64,000 nucleotides of DNA from Arctopsyche grandis. Taxonomy: Eukaryota; Arthropoda; Insecta; Trichoptera; Hydropsychidae. Shown one piece after another: positions 48,011-59,738 of the stretch. The DNA is taken from NCBI RefSeq assembly GCF_051622035.1, contig NC_135362.1:11101501-11165500 (forward strand), in the 5' to 3' direction. The translations under genes were made by a program, and so were the position numbers. Positions within the stretch are counted from its first letter, which is position 1, and each line of letters starts with the position of its first letter. Below the pieces are notes generated by a model, which saw only the letters and a program-made list of their open reading frames with translations, ran no database searches and had not been told where the DNA came from.

Positions 48011-49205
48011 CGAGATATTCGACAAGCATGAGTGCCAGCTCTAGTTTGTCGGTGCAACCGCTGGCCTTGGCACGAATCTCCTGGAGGATCTTCAACATCT
48101 TCGTCATAGACGCCATGGAAGTTAGGTCTGTTGTTGGTTGAATGTTGGGATTGGTTGGTTGGTGGGGTTTTTTAGGGATATTTGGGATATTTGGTGAAGG
48201 AGTTTTAATGGTCGGTAGCTTTGGGAAGTTATGATCGTTAACGACCGGGATATTTTGTGGCTGCGCCACTGGGAGTTTCCAAGGGTTGGCTTTGACAATT
48301 GATGCTCGATTCTTCCTCGATTCCAGCATTTTCAGATAGCTCTGTCTTTTTGGACAGTCTTTGAAGTTAGCGGGGTGAGATCCTGAACAGCCTGAGCAGA
48401 CAGCAGGGGTAACTATTCCTTTATTGCATTGTGCGGTGAGGTGAGTGCCGGCACATTTGACGCACTTGGCCTGCCGATTGCAGTTTTTCGCAGCGTGTCC
48501 ATATTCTTGGCATCTGAAACATTGAGTAATATTTTGTGATTTACTAGTATATTTAACGACACTGACCTTTGTGTAACAGATGTACCGGATTTCTTTAATC
48601 TTCTTTGCCGATACCGATGGCTCGAAGAACACCAAGTATAGCTCGGTGGCGTTGCTCCTAGGCTCCTTCGTCTTCATCTGTATGACTTTGGTTACAGGGA
48701 ATCCCTGTCTGATGATGTCATCTTTAATATCAGCTTCCGGCAATTTCGGCAAGCCACGTACGACACTTTTTATTTCCTTTTCCTCCTTCCTGGAAAAGGT
48801 ATGGAATTGTCGGTCTGGTGTCAATCCATCCCGAAGTTTTTTAAAGTCTTCAAGACTTTTACATTGTATCTTGACATTATTTTGACCAATGTAAGTCATT
48901 GTGAAGTCTTTTATAAACTTCTTGATCGACTCGATCATGCTGCCGTGAGTGCCAGTAGCTGTCATGATGATGGGCGGGATTCTTCCACCGCTTCTGGGGA
49001 CATCGGAAACTTCCAAGAGCCCTTCAAATTTGTTTTTCTCCTGAATTTTAAATTCAGGAGCAACATCTTTCACGTTCTTTGCCGTATGTTTTGGAAACTG
49101 CCACTCGGTCTCCATCTGAGCGGTCTGAGAGCAGCCTGGTTGAGGAGCTTCGGTTGTAGTTATCAGTGTCTTCTTAATTCGCTTTTTCAGGTTGGATCCT
49201 CGCAT
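47997..49205 (-). CDS. LINE ORF1: gag-like RNA-binding protein with three zinc knuckles
   Basis: About 402 codons from the ATG at 49203-49205. The frame is open back to an ATG at 49397, but that lies outside the 5' target-site duplication in host DNA, so the internal ATG (MRGSNLKKR) is the element's own start. Order: a basic N-terminus (KKRIKK), a middle segment resembling the PRE_C2HC domain of Jockey-type gag proteins (about 150-225), then CFRCQEYGHAAKNC, CVKCAGTHLTAQC and CSGCSGSHPANFKDC knuckles (about 229-284), a proline/asparagine-rich linker and a leucine-rich C-terminus. The protein would bind the element RNA and form the ribonucleoprotein. It has no stop or frameshift. It overlaps ORF2 by 14 nt. 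Confidence 0.88.
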   Translation of the reverse strand: MRGSNLKKRIKKTLITTTEAPQPGCSQTAQMETEWQFPKHTAKNVKDVAPEFKIQEKNKFEGLLEVSDVPRSGGRIPPIIMTATGTHGSMIESIKKFIKDFTMTYIGQNNVKIQCKSLEDFKKLRDGLTPDRQFHTFSRKEEKEIKSVVRGLPKLPEADIKDDIIRQGFPVTKVIQMKTKEPRSNATELYLVFFEPSVSAKKIKEIRYICYTKVSVVKYTSKSQNITQCFRCQEYGHAAKNCNRQAKCVKCAGTHLTAQCNKGIVTPAVCSGCSGSHPANFKDCPKRQSYLKMLESRKNRASIVKANPWKLPVAQPQNIPVVNDHNFPKLPTIKTPSPNIPNIPKKPHQPTNPNIQPTTDLTSMASMTKMLKILQEIRAKASGCTDKLELALMLVEYLDVFD

Positions 49206-49336
49206 GGTGCCAACATGTGTTCGTTTGGTGTTCGTTTTGTGGGGGGTGTTTGTTTTGTATGTTAAAAGGTGTGGGTTTTTTGACGGTATGGCGTATCGCT
49301 GTATTATGAGCGCTCGCACAGAGAGTACGTCTTCGG

Positions 49337-49374
49337 CACGTCCGTTCTCACGGAGCGTCGAGTGACGAGTGTGA
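49337..49374 (-). promoter_or_regulatory. Possible internal promoter of the LINE (start plus DPE-like GGACGTG)
   Basis: The element begins TCACACTC, which is Inr-like, and GGACGTG lies about 30 nt further in (49343-49337). Jockey-type LINEs are transcribed from an internal TATA-less promoter with an initiator and a downstream element (RGWCGTG) near +28 to +34. The spacing is two bases off the strict rule if the A at 49372 is +1. Confidence 0.4.
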
Positions 49375-50009
49375 TTGTTTACTTGTGAGTGAGTCATATA
49401 CTATAGATATTATACATATAATAAAACAAAAATCAAAATATAAATATGTGTGCCAAATTTAAATAATTATGCTTTGCTTAGTTATGATTAGCAGAAACTT
49501 TTCTTTAATTATTTTAATTTACATTTAATATTTTAACCTTCACAAGGTTATCTAATTTAACGCCAAATTAATTGAAAAACGCTTGAAAATAATTAAAAAA
49601 AATGTTTATTAACCTCAGTGTAATTAACCAATGTATAAGTTTGTTATAATGTACAACTCTGGCATATTTCTGTTTATATTATATTTACGTCTATTACTTT
49701 ATTGACTTTAATTTGTGAATAGCCCTATAGCAAAATGCTTATTTTCAATCAAAATAATTATACCGATAAATAAAGTATGTCGAACGATTTATTGGTAGCA
49801 ATCAATTTCAAGCACCTGAAACGTCTTTAATTTACGTTCATTTAATTATCCAGAACGAGACGAGAAATTCATTAACAGCATCTTATTAGTAATCGTGATT
49901 TCAAAAATATAAATTAACATCTCCCTTTCTACTCGTCGATTTTAGGTCGTTCAACCACTGATAAAAACACACAGGAATATATAAAAATGTAAAACAAACT
50001 TTCGCGAGC

Positions 50010-50330
50010 GTGCACGATCAATCTTTGTTTTCGCTGTCTGTTAGAGTGGCGTTGCTCTGTCAAATCTCGCGCAATTTGCACGCGCGCACCTATTTTTCCC
50101 CGGGAAATTGCGGACGCGAGTGGGAGGTTGTATGGGAGGGCTTAAAGGGTGGGAAGGAGTCGTATGAAAACCTCGAGGAAAGCGAGCACGAGTTGATTCG
50201 ATTGATGTATAAACGCGGTCGGGGGATGGTGTTGATAAATCAGCGAGGGGTGTCTCGGGGTTTCACCTGCCCTCACATGGGGTTCCAGATTCCCCCTGGG
50301 GTCCCGGGGTTGTACCGTTGACCCTCAGGT
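50010..50330 (+). other. GC-rich unique block within intron 3
   Basis: A sharply GC-richer stretch (ACGCGCGCACC, CCCCGGGAAATTGCGGACGC, GGGGTCCCGGGG) in AT-rich intron. A 103-codon frame crosses it, but the predicted peptide has no recognisable feature. It could be a regulatory element or internal promoter, an old transposon piece or a conserved non-coding block. Nothing here decides between them. Confidence 0.25.
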
Positions 50331-51319
50331 ACGGTTCATTACTGAGAAACGTTTCATCAGCCGAAGCGAAAGTAATTGATTCCTTTCAATATATCTTGTA
50401 CGTGATTTTGCTCTAAAGAAAAAATATTTTTCGAAATATATACTATGGATGATAAAATCATTGTTGCGTGCAAGAAATGTAATATTAAACCTGAAATTTT
50501 AACCATGTTATCAATTTTTTGTATGTATATCACAAATTAAATGAGATTTTATGATAGGAAAGCTTTAATTTTTTCTGTTTTTATTTAATGTTAGTCAATT
50601 TTGCGTGTTATTACTACTACTGAAATCGAAATATGTACATACGTACATACATATGTATGTGTATACAATTTTCTCGATTATTATTAAATTTTTTAAGGGT
50701 GCGTCCAAATTAGAAAGCACGCATATAGAAACACCAATTAACTATTTCTTCTGTTTCAAATTCCAAATTTTCAACCCTTTCAGAAATCTTTTTGAAATTA
50801 CTCTCCCCAAAATATCATGCTTTTCTATCTTACTTAATTAATATGTTAATTAAAGCTACACTCATTTATAAGTATGCTAATTTTTATTAAATATGTTTTT
50901 CTGTTTCGAATGAAATCATATTTTTTGTTTAAATATATTACCCGGCTTTTATATTTACATATAATAACATTACTCTGCTTTATGTACATTATGTATATTA
51001 AAAAAAAACTTACCTTCCCAAATAAAATGCACACTTTGACGAACGAATTCATTATAGATTTGAAGTATTTTGACTGTTTTTATTGTATTTGATCTTGTTA
51101 TTTTACATAAAATTTAATAATAGAATATACTTAATATTTACGCTGAAGTCTGCAAAATTCCATTTTCAAAGAGTTTTCAAATCTAATTCATTAAAGATAA
51201 ATTTTGTTTTATATTCAATTGTAATTTTAATAAGAGCGAAAAATTATATATTTCGTTTAATCTAATATAATTACGCATCTGGAATTCATAACAGTTTATA
51301 CGAAAATAAAATTAAATTA

Positions 51320-52072
51320 CACTGAGTAACAAAAAATCACGTTTTTTACTTACCGAAGTGGAGACTAATCAATCTTTACTAAGTTTGGCATAATAAACTC
51401 GTATTAGATAATAATTTTTATTGGATTGCTCTTTTTTAAGAAATATGAGCGCTTTTTAAATTGCTCTTGTTTAAAAAAATGTGCAAAATTTACAGATTTT
51501 TGGCTTTTTCAATCTATAATTAAAAATCGAGTTTTTCATTGTTAAAGGAAAAATGAGCGAAATTAGCTCACAATATTGCGGGAAAAAAATGTTTAAAAAA
51601 AGTATATTTTTGATTTTAAAAATTCGTAAAAGTAAAAAGTAAAAAGTATTTTATAGCAATAAAATATTTAGATATCTTTTCTATTTATTGTGATTTTTTT
51701 TTATCTAAAATATTTAAATTAATTATCAAGCTAATTTTGAATATCATGGAAAAAAATGTGTACATTTTTTACTTTTAAAATTCGATAGATAATAAGTTAT
51801 AAATATTTTAAAGCAATAAGAAATCATAATCAATAGAAAAAACATCTGACCATTGACTATAATACTCACTTTTTTCATAACAATACTATATGTTGAATTA
51901 ATGAATGCAAAAGCCAAAACTCTATAGAAATTGCACAGTTCTTTAAACGCTCATATCTCTGAAATGAGAGCAAGCCAATAAAAATTATTGTCATATACAA
52001 ATTCATTGGATCAAACTTAGTAGAGATTGATTAGTTTCCGCTCCGATATATATTTTTTTTGTTGCTAATATG
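51320..52072. mobile_element. 753-bp element with ~150-bp imperfect inverted ends (CACTGAG family)
   Basis: The left arm is CACTGAGTAACAAAAAATCA, GGAGACTAATCAATCTTTAC, TAAGTTTGG, AATAATTTTTATTGG and ATATGAGCG. The reverse complement of the right arm is CATATTAGCAACAAAAAAAA, CGGAGCGGAAACTAATCAAT, ACTAAGTTTG, ACAATAATTTTTATTGGC and ATATGAGCG. The interior is AT-rich with no coding signal. A lone arm is at 35398-35475. It is non-autonomous and the superfamily is unknown. Confidence 0.65.
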
Positions 52073-52437
52073 TATTGACATTTTCAGTTATTTAAAATAG
52101 TGTCATTACGGCACATCTCTTACCTAAAATTTCTAGTCTTAAGATCTCATACTTTGTCGAAAACTTCTCATTGTTTAAATACCAAAGGTCTAGTCTAGTT
52201 TACTAAACATTTGACATAAGTAATAAAAAGGGTACGACTACATTTCCAATGGAATTGTGAATTATCTTCGCTTTAGTGCTTTCTTTGTCTTCAAACGACA
52301 TGTTTTGACGGTGAATCCGATGATGCTATTCCCAGACTTTATCTTCGTCTACGTCGATTTAACTACACAAACGTCAACGACCCTAATAAACACGCCCCAT
52401 AGCACACGTTTGACCTGAACCAATGTTTGTTTTTCAG

Positions 52438-52657
52438 GTGTTGTACACGATCGCCAACACCGTCGGAGCACCTGCACCGGGAGGACAATACGGCCATTAC
52501 AAAGAGGACCTTCATCTGTATGCTCAGAGGGCTTTCGACATGAGTCCAGAACGACACTATCGCCTGTTGCACGCTGCCGGCGAGGAAAAACCGCCGATCG
52601 TTGTCCTTTCCGTAGCTGTCATCGAAGCTGACGGATTGGAAGCCAAAGACGCAAACG
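52438..52657 (+). CDS. unc-13-4A: Unc-13-4A / BAIAP3-like protein, coding exon 4 (start of first C2 domain)
   Basis: The acceptor TTTTTCAG, phase 0, joins EALYVE to VLYTIANTVG. The exon encodes about residues 200-272: a helical region with YKEDLHLYAQRAFDMSPERH (the stretch before C2A in BAIAP3/Munc13-4), then KPPIVVLSVAVIEADGLEAK and DANG. The last part is beta-strands 1-2 and loop 1 of a C2 domain; the Asp of AKDANG (about residue 270) is the usual first Ca2+ ligand. The donor GCAAACG|GTGAGT leaves phase 1, so the next exon should resume with the conserved Gly and the FSDPY-type motif. That exon was not found before 64000. This is the most diagnostic exon. BAIAP3-type is favoured over Unc13D-type, but the two are similar. 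Confidence 0.85.
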
Positions 52658-55600
52658 GTGAGTGAAACTTAACGATAATGTTGCTGAAGCCTTCTTGTGA
52701 AACATAGTTGCAAAACCCGTAAAACGGTGCACCTTAGTTCGGATCGCATATCCAATATTTGTTTGAATCCCGCCTTGGAGTATCTGAAAGTGCTCGTAGA
52801 GTTGGAGCAAACATCGTTGGTGTGTGAAACGGTACGTGATCCTTCAAGAGATCGGCGATTTATAAACGGACGTATAGATAGAATGGTATATAGTTCGGTT
52901 TGTAGTTCAGTGAAGAGACTTATGTACATTCGATACGTACCGTGTTTCCAAGTGCAAAATCTTCCATAAGACGCAATACGTACAACACGTATGTAAACAT
53001 GTAGTACTATGTAGGTTTTCATTACATTTTGAAATACATCGCTTTTATATTCAAAACATTACATATTTAATCGTAATTGAAAAGCTTGCTCGTGAATATG
53101 GATTAAAAATGTGGGGTTGGGAGGCAGTAGATGCTGTTCAAATATCGTCGAATACAATAAGGTCCGTATTCCGATCGTTACGATTCTCATGGGAAACGAA
53201 GAAGCGAGTGCTGTAATCCTTTTAAACGTCTCCAGCGACAAGAAATCCCTTTCGCTTCTATTTATTAGGGAGCAACCCCCCCACACTCTGTCACAACCCA
53301 CTCATCCCAGGCTCAAAGGGCTACGGAAACTCAGACAATAGGACCGATCGGATCAGCCGGAAAACTTACGGAAAACGCCCCCAATAAGATGCTTAAAACG
53401 ACCCTTGCGACGGATGTCCAACAAAAAAATAATCCTACAAGAGATTAACGCCTTTCGGAAAAAAGACATTAAAGGATGTTTTATATAATACCTATACATT
53501 GTATAGAGTAATTCGTCATGTACGTACATTTCGATAGTGAAAGGGGTCGTGCAGAAAAAAATCACATGAACGTAAGATCATTTAAAATTGTTTCAAATCT
53601 ATTCTATTTCATTTTGATAATAACCCATACGCTAAAGTTCATCGAGGAATTTTTTGAAGCAATTTCCATGCAAGTCTATCTCTCGCCACTGATTCACAGT
53701 GTGATGCATTCAACGTGGATTTAATGTACTCGGTGGATTCCTATAACATTTGCGGTAGCGTGTTTTTTCCGGAGCTGAATGTTCACTATGTAAATTAAAT
53801 TCAACGCATATAATATATGTACATATATAACCGGGTACGGGGGATGATTGTGAAGTCTCAGACGTAAAATACGACATAATATAATAGAAAATTGACCCAA
53901 ATATGAAAAGCGTGCGCAGGGAAACCTTCTTTCATAACGAATATGCGAAACGAGAAAGCACTCGAAAAAACAACATTAATTTCAAAAACGAGATTGCCTT
54001 AAATTGAGAATTGAAAATTTGCTCTCGTTCGTCTATTCCTCTCGTTAAAATTATTGTTTTTTTTTTTGTTTATGTTTTTTTACGGAATTTCCACGGGCGC
54101 GCCCGGAAAACGAACGGTAGCGAAATTCAGAGAGTTAAAAAATATATATTTATATAAAGGAAAACCCCATTTAAATAAGCTTTGCTGAGAAGAGTTGTAT
54201 GAATTTTTTTCGTTATTTATTTATTTTATTTAATTCGTTGTTGGCAATTTTTTTCAACATCGCAATTGATACTACAATATTTTGAATTGTGATTTTTGTG
54301 TATACACCTGTCAGACAGCTGGGTTTGAATTGAACATTTATTTGCGCCTTTTTTCGTTGTTTACCTGAAGAAATAGTCCAGGGCAATATAGACTATTGAA
54401 TGAAAGCACCTGTAAAAGGAGATCTCTGTTCGATGTCGTCGGAAACCTTCCGGTTTTATTTTCCTCGCTTTTGCTCTCCACTGTTTCATTTTTTTTTATT
54501 AATCGCATTTTTGTCGTGCTGTGTAACATTCTATAAATTCAATATGTCATATTAAAACCACAAACGTATACCCAGAACAACATATGTATGTATGTATGTA
54601 TATACCTACGTGTATTTTTAGTGTATGGAAATATATGTATGCATTATATTAAAAAACATTATATAAAAAAAATGAATATTTATTTCATATATGTATGTAT
54701 TACATAAATATACATGTTTCGTATAGTATCTAAATTATGTCAATGGACCATTATGAAATACATTTTGAGTTGGTGAAACTCGTGTGAAGGTTAGCCCAAA
54801 TTTTTCTTTTTTGAGAGCGTAATCCCCCATTGATAAAAGTCGCCGCTGTCTCGTTGAATAGATGATATTAAAAAAGTTTACTCAAACAAAATACCCTGTC
54901 GACTTTTTACTAGAAAAATCTCACGAATAATTTTTCCGCCTTTCTTGTCGTGCCTTTCTATGTATTTAGCCAGCGTGCTTTATTATTTTCATTTTTTTTT
55001 TGCATATCACCTAAAATTCTCCGGCCGTGGAAAATAAGCTTACATAAACTTATTTTTCGTGTACTAATTTTTTCGGCGAAATAGCATCACGTTATTAAAG
55101 TCTCGAACGTCACCATTGGATCATTAAGCGTGATGAATGATGTTGCGTATGATCTCGACGCATGTTTGCGAAGCGGTCATGAAAAAATATGTAATTATGC
55201 TAAAATCGGCAAAAAACTATAGAGGCGTAAAAATATCAATGAATTTTTACTTTATTTTATTGTATGCACATATACATATGTACATAAATATATAGAATGA
55301 TTTATTATCAAACATTTCTCTATGAATATATGAATATATTAAAGATACTAACGATTTTTTGATGTTTGCTTTACTCATTTTTTTTTTCAGGTATATATAT
55401 ATTTTTTAAAGAGATTGAACACTTCAATACTCTTTCGAGTGAAATGAATTTTAAACATATTTTATAATTAAATTAAGCGCCTTTATTTTTTTTTGATATG
55501 GATAAAAACATTAATTAACACTCGTCTTCAATTCGTATTAAAATTAATAAAACTTAAACCATTTTCTATCACACGTGTTTTATAGGCCTTTCAATCGTTT

Positions 55601-56759
55601 TTCGTTCGCCGTTTTAATACCATTTTATGATTCCCAAGTAGTCAATTCCAAATATTTTAAATAATTATGTAATCATCAATTGCTTCGATCGTCATTTAAA
55701 TCATAATTGACCAATATATCGAACACGAGACAATTCAGCTATTTGTAGACAAATTTTTCTTCACTCGTTATTGTATGGATACATACATACGTATGTATAT
55801 ACAAAAGCTCTCAATGTAATTGTACCACTGAGACAATAAACCACACGTTTTACTTCGTAGCAAAGCTTCAATGCACATAAGCTCTTTCTTTTTCCGTTTT
55901 TTACGTTTTTACTCTCTGAAAATAAAACTAAAGCAATTCTTGCAACAAAGTGCATTGCCGTATTAACTGGCTCTAGGCATAGATCGAGCTCTTTGATGTA
56001 GAAAATAGCCGGTTTTACCTTGTGAATAAAAATGCATAAATTTTTTTACCGGCATTGTAATAATCTTTTATAAGTTACTATTACATATGTATATTTATGT
56101 ACACGTATTATACATATATGAATATAAACATAAGATCATACACGTATGTACTTATGTATATATTCAATACGAAATTGGGTCATGATATTATAGGTAAATA
56201 TCATATGTGCATATAATACATATGTACATATGTATCTACATATATTATACATATATGCCCCTTTCTGCTAATCAACTACTCTGGTGCATTCTCATCTCCA
56301 TCCGCTACTACATACAATCGTTCATAACGGAGTGACTATCTGACGTCATATTTTTTTCATTATCGATAATTTTTTCTTTACATTTTCACCACCATACAAA
56401 CTCGCATAAAATGAAATGAAATTGAAACGTGAAAGTCACCTTCCTTGCATACAAACATGTATGTGTACATATATGGAGGATATATAATTGAACTTTATGT
56501 TAGAGGGTATTCCCTAAGTACAATACACTGAATTTTAATACAGCCACTTTACACTTAAAATTAGATACTTTTCACTTGGTACACCTTGACTATAAAATAT
56601 ATAATGTTAACTCTACGCCTTAACTTTATTTCAAAAATTTTTAGCTTCAAAATAGATACTTTTAACTTGGTACACCTAGTCATTGTAGTTTTTTTTATAA
56701 AAGTGAATATGATCAAATTTAATGTTCTATTTGCACCCCACATATATTTGTATATATGT

Positions 56760-56890
56760 ATAGCCAGTAGTTTGGCTCAGTGGTAGCGTATATGTTTTGC
56801 ACCAAGTGATTATTGGGTTCAAGCCCGCTATACTACTGGTCAGACTTGGGTGTTTGTGAGTACAAGTCGATCGTTTCTTATCATTGTTAA
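56760..56890 (+). mobile_element. tRNA-derived SINE, family 1, copy E (3'-truncated)
   Basis: The head GCCAGTAGTTTGGCTCAGTG, GTAGCGTATATG and the B-box ATTGGGTTCAAGCCCGC lead into ACTGGTCAGACTTGGGTGTT, TGTGAGTACAAGTCGATCGT and TTCTTATCATTG, where similarity stops. The foldback-host repeat begins about 10 bp later, so it probably inserted into or replaced the SINE 3' half. Confidence 0.65.
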
Positions 56891-56900
56891 AAAATAATAA

Positions 56901-57487
56901 GAAAAAAAAATAGTGGAAGAAAAATCGAACAAGAGTAAATTACCACTTCCGGTTGACGGATGCTTACTAAATTTTATAAATAACTTGGTATTAAGCTTAA
57001 ACTTCTAGATATGAAATTTCAGTTCAATAAACCAAAAACGTTTATGAGAAAAATATTAAAAAACTCGATTCTCTAAAGTAAAAGTACTACTTCCTGTTCA
57101 GATAGAAATATTTAAAAAATATAAGGTTATAAAAATTATTATTTCTATCATATTTAAAAAAAAATCAGTCCGATTCAGTTAGTGGTTTGGGAGATAATTG
57201 AATTCAAAAACTTAAAAAAAAGAGGACACCTATAAGGGGAGGTACCATTTCCGGTCAACTTAAAAATTTGAAAAAAAATTACGTCGTGTCGATAAGAATT
57301 TCAGTAACCGATACTAAGTTTTAGTTCGATAGGACTAACGGTGTTAAAAATATCCCCAAAATACACACACACACACATTTTTTTCTAGATCATGAAAACG
57401 TGATCGATTCTGAGTTCGAATCAGTCAAAATCTCGAGTTCGAATTTTCGCATGATCACAAAACTTCATCTATTGTTACAAACGTACA
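56901..57487 (-). repeat. Unclassified dispersed repeat, copy 2 (uninterrupted)
   Basis: The reverse complement matches 38465-39330 except for the foldback there, and retains about 100 extra internal bases (CCGGAAATGGTACCTCCCC, CCAAACCACTAACTGAATCG). Shared phrases such as ACCGGAAGTGG near one end and TTACTCTTGTTCGATTTTTC mark one boundary. No coding capacity was recognised. Confidence 0.65.
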
Positions 57488-57725
57488 TAATAATAAGAAA
57501 TATATCTCAAATCGATGCTATATATTACACTCTAAAATCATCACATTTTTTACAGCGTATTGCCAAGATCGATCTTATAACATTAAATATATAACATCGA
57601 ATTGTACTATGCAGTCATGCGGCATTTTTTTTATGTCTACGACTGTAATTCATCACGTGCTATTCTTTGCTAAAATTTACCTTTGTCGTTGTTTATTTTT
57701 ACTTTTTCCTGTAGGTTGGAAAGAG

Positions 57726-57785
57726 GCGGATTAGCCGCCATCCGGACGAAGACGTATTAAAGGAGCTTTCTATATACGTCTTTTT
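57726..57785 (+). other. Paired hairpins followed by a T-run
   Basis: GGCGGATTAGCCGCC (57726-57740, 5-bp stem) is followed by AAGACGTAT ... ATACGTCTT (57749-57757 and 57774-57782, 9-bp perfect stem with an AAAG/CTTT inner stem), ending in a T-run at 57781-57785. It lies just after an acceptor-like site. It could be a small RNA or chance. Confidence 0.25.
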
Positions 57786-58981
57786 GATACTCTTCGGTGC
57801 CATGGGGAATTGTACGTAGCATTAAGAATTTCACGAATCAACTGAAAACGTCGACGACACGTGTGCGCGCCGCGCCCTGCCTTATAAACGCTAGCCAAAT
57901 ACAAGACAGTTGTTTCAAACGTTCCGGCTTGTTTACCTAATAGTTACATACATGCGTATCTCAAACATTCGTATGAATAATGTAAATAGTTCCAATTTGA
58001 AATCACGCCTTTATATTAATATATGTATGTAGGAAGCTCCAGTCTAAACACTGTCAATAATACGTTCATATGTGTACATTTGTATGTACATACATACATA
58101 TAGGTATATACGGATACATTAGTAATATTATTATATCAATTGGAATACGAGAAATGTTTAAGCTGAAAATATTTGTAGAGTTCGCAAGCTTTAGATTATA
58201 ATAATACTACTTCATCAAGCCGCAAATTAATTAAAAAAACGCAGATATTTTCACACAAATTTAATATGAATTGTGCAACCCACCAAATTTGGAATATACA
58301 CATGTGTATGTGTATGTGTGTATATATGTACTATCTGTCTTATGGAACTAATTCTACAATTAATTAATTAATCAACTCATTGATTCTACTAATTTACTCT
58401 ACAATTCATCAATTACTTTAATAAATGGGAAATATTAAATGTTTATTTTAAAAATTTACACTTAATCTACAACTTCTATAATAATAATAAAATAAAATAA
58501 ATGAATCGTTTACTTTATGTCAGTTTTTTCAACCTTTTTTGTACCACGCCCCACTTCAATGCTTCAATAGTGCTATTGCTCAGTGGAATTTCTCTGACAT
58601 ATTTATTATCTATGTATTTCCGGAACTTTTTTGAGAAAAACTGATTTAACTAATCTTCCCTTATTTTTTTTCTTAATTAATCTATGAAAACAGAAATATC
58701 ATAACCAGCTTCAAAAGTACGATTTTTTTAGAATTTCGTGCAGAGATCAACAAATTTATTGGTGATCCTTTTTTATAATTTTTCAATTGAAGTACCAAAA
58801 ATTAATTTCAGCAAATGGAATTTATAGCACAAATTTATGCAACAAATATTAATGAATTTCTCATTACTCCCCAAAATATTCTAATTGCCCGGCTGGGGGA
58901 GGGGGAGCTTACGCTCTACGTTGGGAAACAGTGCTCATTATCAATTATTATATATGTATAATATTATTTAAATAAAATAAA

Positions 58982-59472
58982 TGGCAGTCAGTAATAAAAT
59001 ATTTAGGAGTAACGTTTGATAAAAGAATGAGATGGGCACCTCACATTGAGGCAGCGAAATGCAAGGCGATGCGGGGTATATCCTCAATATATCCAATATT
59101 TAATCGCCATAGTTCTTTATCAACGCTAAATAAAATAAAATTATATCGCGCGCTCATATTACCATTATTAACCTATGCTTCACCTGTATGGAATAACGCC
59201 TCGAATACTAACCTTTCCAAGCTCCAAGTAATACAAAATTAATCCCTAAAAATAATTTATAATACACCCATATATACTAACCTGAAAAATCTGCATGCCA
59301 TATATATAATATTCCGTTTGTTACAGACATTACTAACAAACTAACCAGTAGATTCTATGACAGAATCACTAATAACCATACTAACACACTTGTGAAGAGT
59401 CTCGGTGATTACAATAAAATGTCTATACCCTTCAGGTATAAACACAGATTACCTAAACACAATCTGCTTTAG
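58982..59472 (+). pseudogene. LINE ORF2 C-terminal fragment in the truncated copy
   Basis: It encodes the part after the RT domain, starting at WQSVIKYLGVTFDKRMRW. It is open through the position where the full-length copy has its nonsense codon (this copy has TTA, Leu). It then meets its own TAA at 59240-59242 (AAT TAA against AAT AAA in the other copy) and a 2-base insertion in the CATATATATAAT run near 59299-59312, so it is not functional. The ancestral stop corresponds to TAG at 59470-59472. Confidence 0.85.
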
Positions 59473-59738
59473 GTCATCGACTTTAGAGAGTCTTTAATTA
59501 ATATTATGTATTAGATGTATTATGAACATTTATAAGGATTGTAAATAGGTTTTTGAGCTCTTTTTCCTATTATGCTTTAGATTAATATAATACTAATATA
59601 ATACTGTGATTAATAACCAAATTAAATTAAATTGTAAAATAGAAAATGATCAGTAGATCAGTAGCTATTAAAATAGATATAAGATGTATGTGAACATAAT
59701 TTCGTAATAATAAAAAGCATTTAAAAATCAAAATCAAA
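58982..59738 (+). mobile_element. 5'-truncated copy of the Jockey-like LINE
   Basis: It matches the last roughly 750 bp of the minus-strand element at 45057-45804 with few differences, ending in the same AAAAATCAAAATCAAA tail. ATAAAATAAA at 58972-58981 and 59739-59748 is a likely 10-bp target-site duplication, although the sequence is low-complexity. 5' truncation is the normal outcome of incomplete reverse transcription. Confidence 0.88.

Larger units (their letters stand above)
45057..49374 (-). mobile_element. Near-complete Jockey-like non-LTR retrotransposon (4318 bp)
   Basis: On the minus strand: a 169-nt 5' UTR starting TCACACTCGTCACTCGACG, ORF1 (49205-47997), ORF2 (from 48010), a roughly 263-nt 3' UTR, and a short A-rich tail with TCAAAA. 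Perfect 12-bp target-site duplications flank it. Two overlapping ORFs, an ORF1 with three CCHC knuckles and an AP-type endonuclease plus RT without RNase H are the layout of the Jockey clade. It sits in intron 3 antisense to the host gene. A second, 5'-truncated copy is at 58982-59738. Confidence 0.9.
45045..49386 (-). repeat. 12-bp target-site duplications of the LINE (TTGTTTACTTGT)
   Basis: TTGTTTACTTGT occurs at 45045-45056 and again at 49375-49386, directly abutting the 3' A-rich tail and the 5' end of the LINE. It is a perfect 12-bp direct repeat, as left by target-primed reverse transcription. Only these two 12-bp sites are the repeat; the span between is the element. Confidence 0.9.

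Noticed and set aside
46230..49265. Several + strand frames opposite the LINE ORFs
   Set aside because: Antisense shadows of ORF1 and ORF2, which have clear domain motifs on the minus strand.
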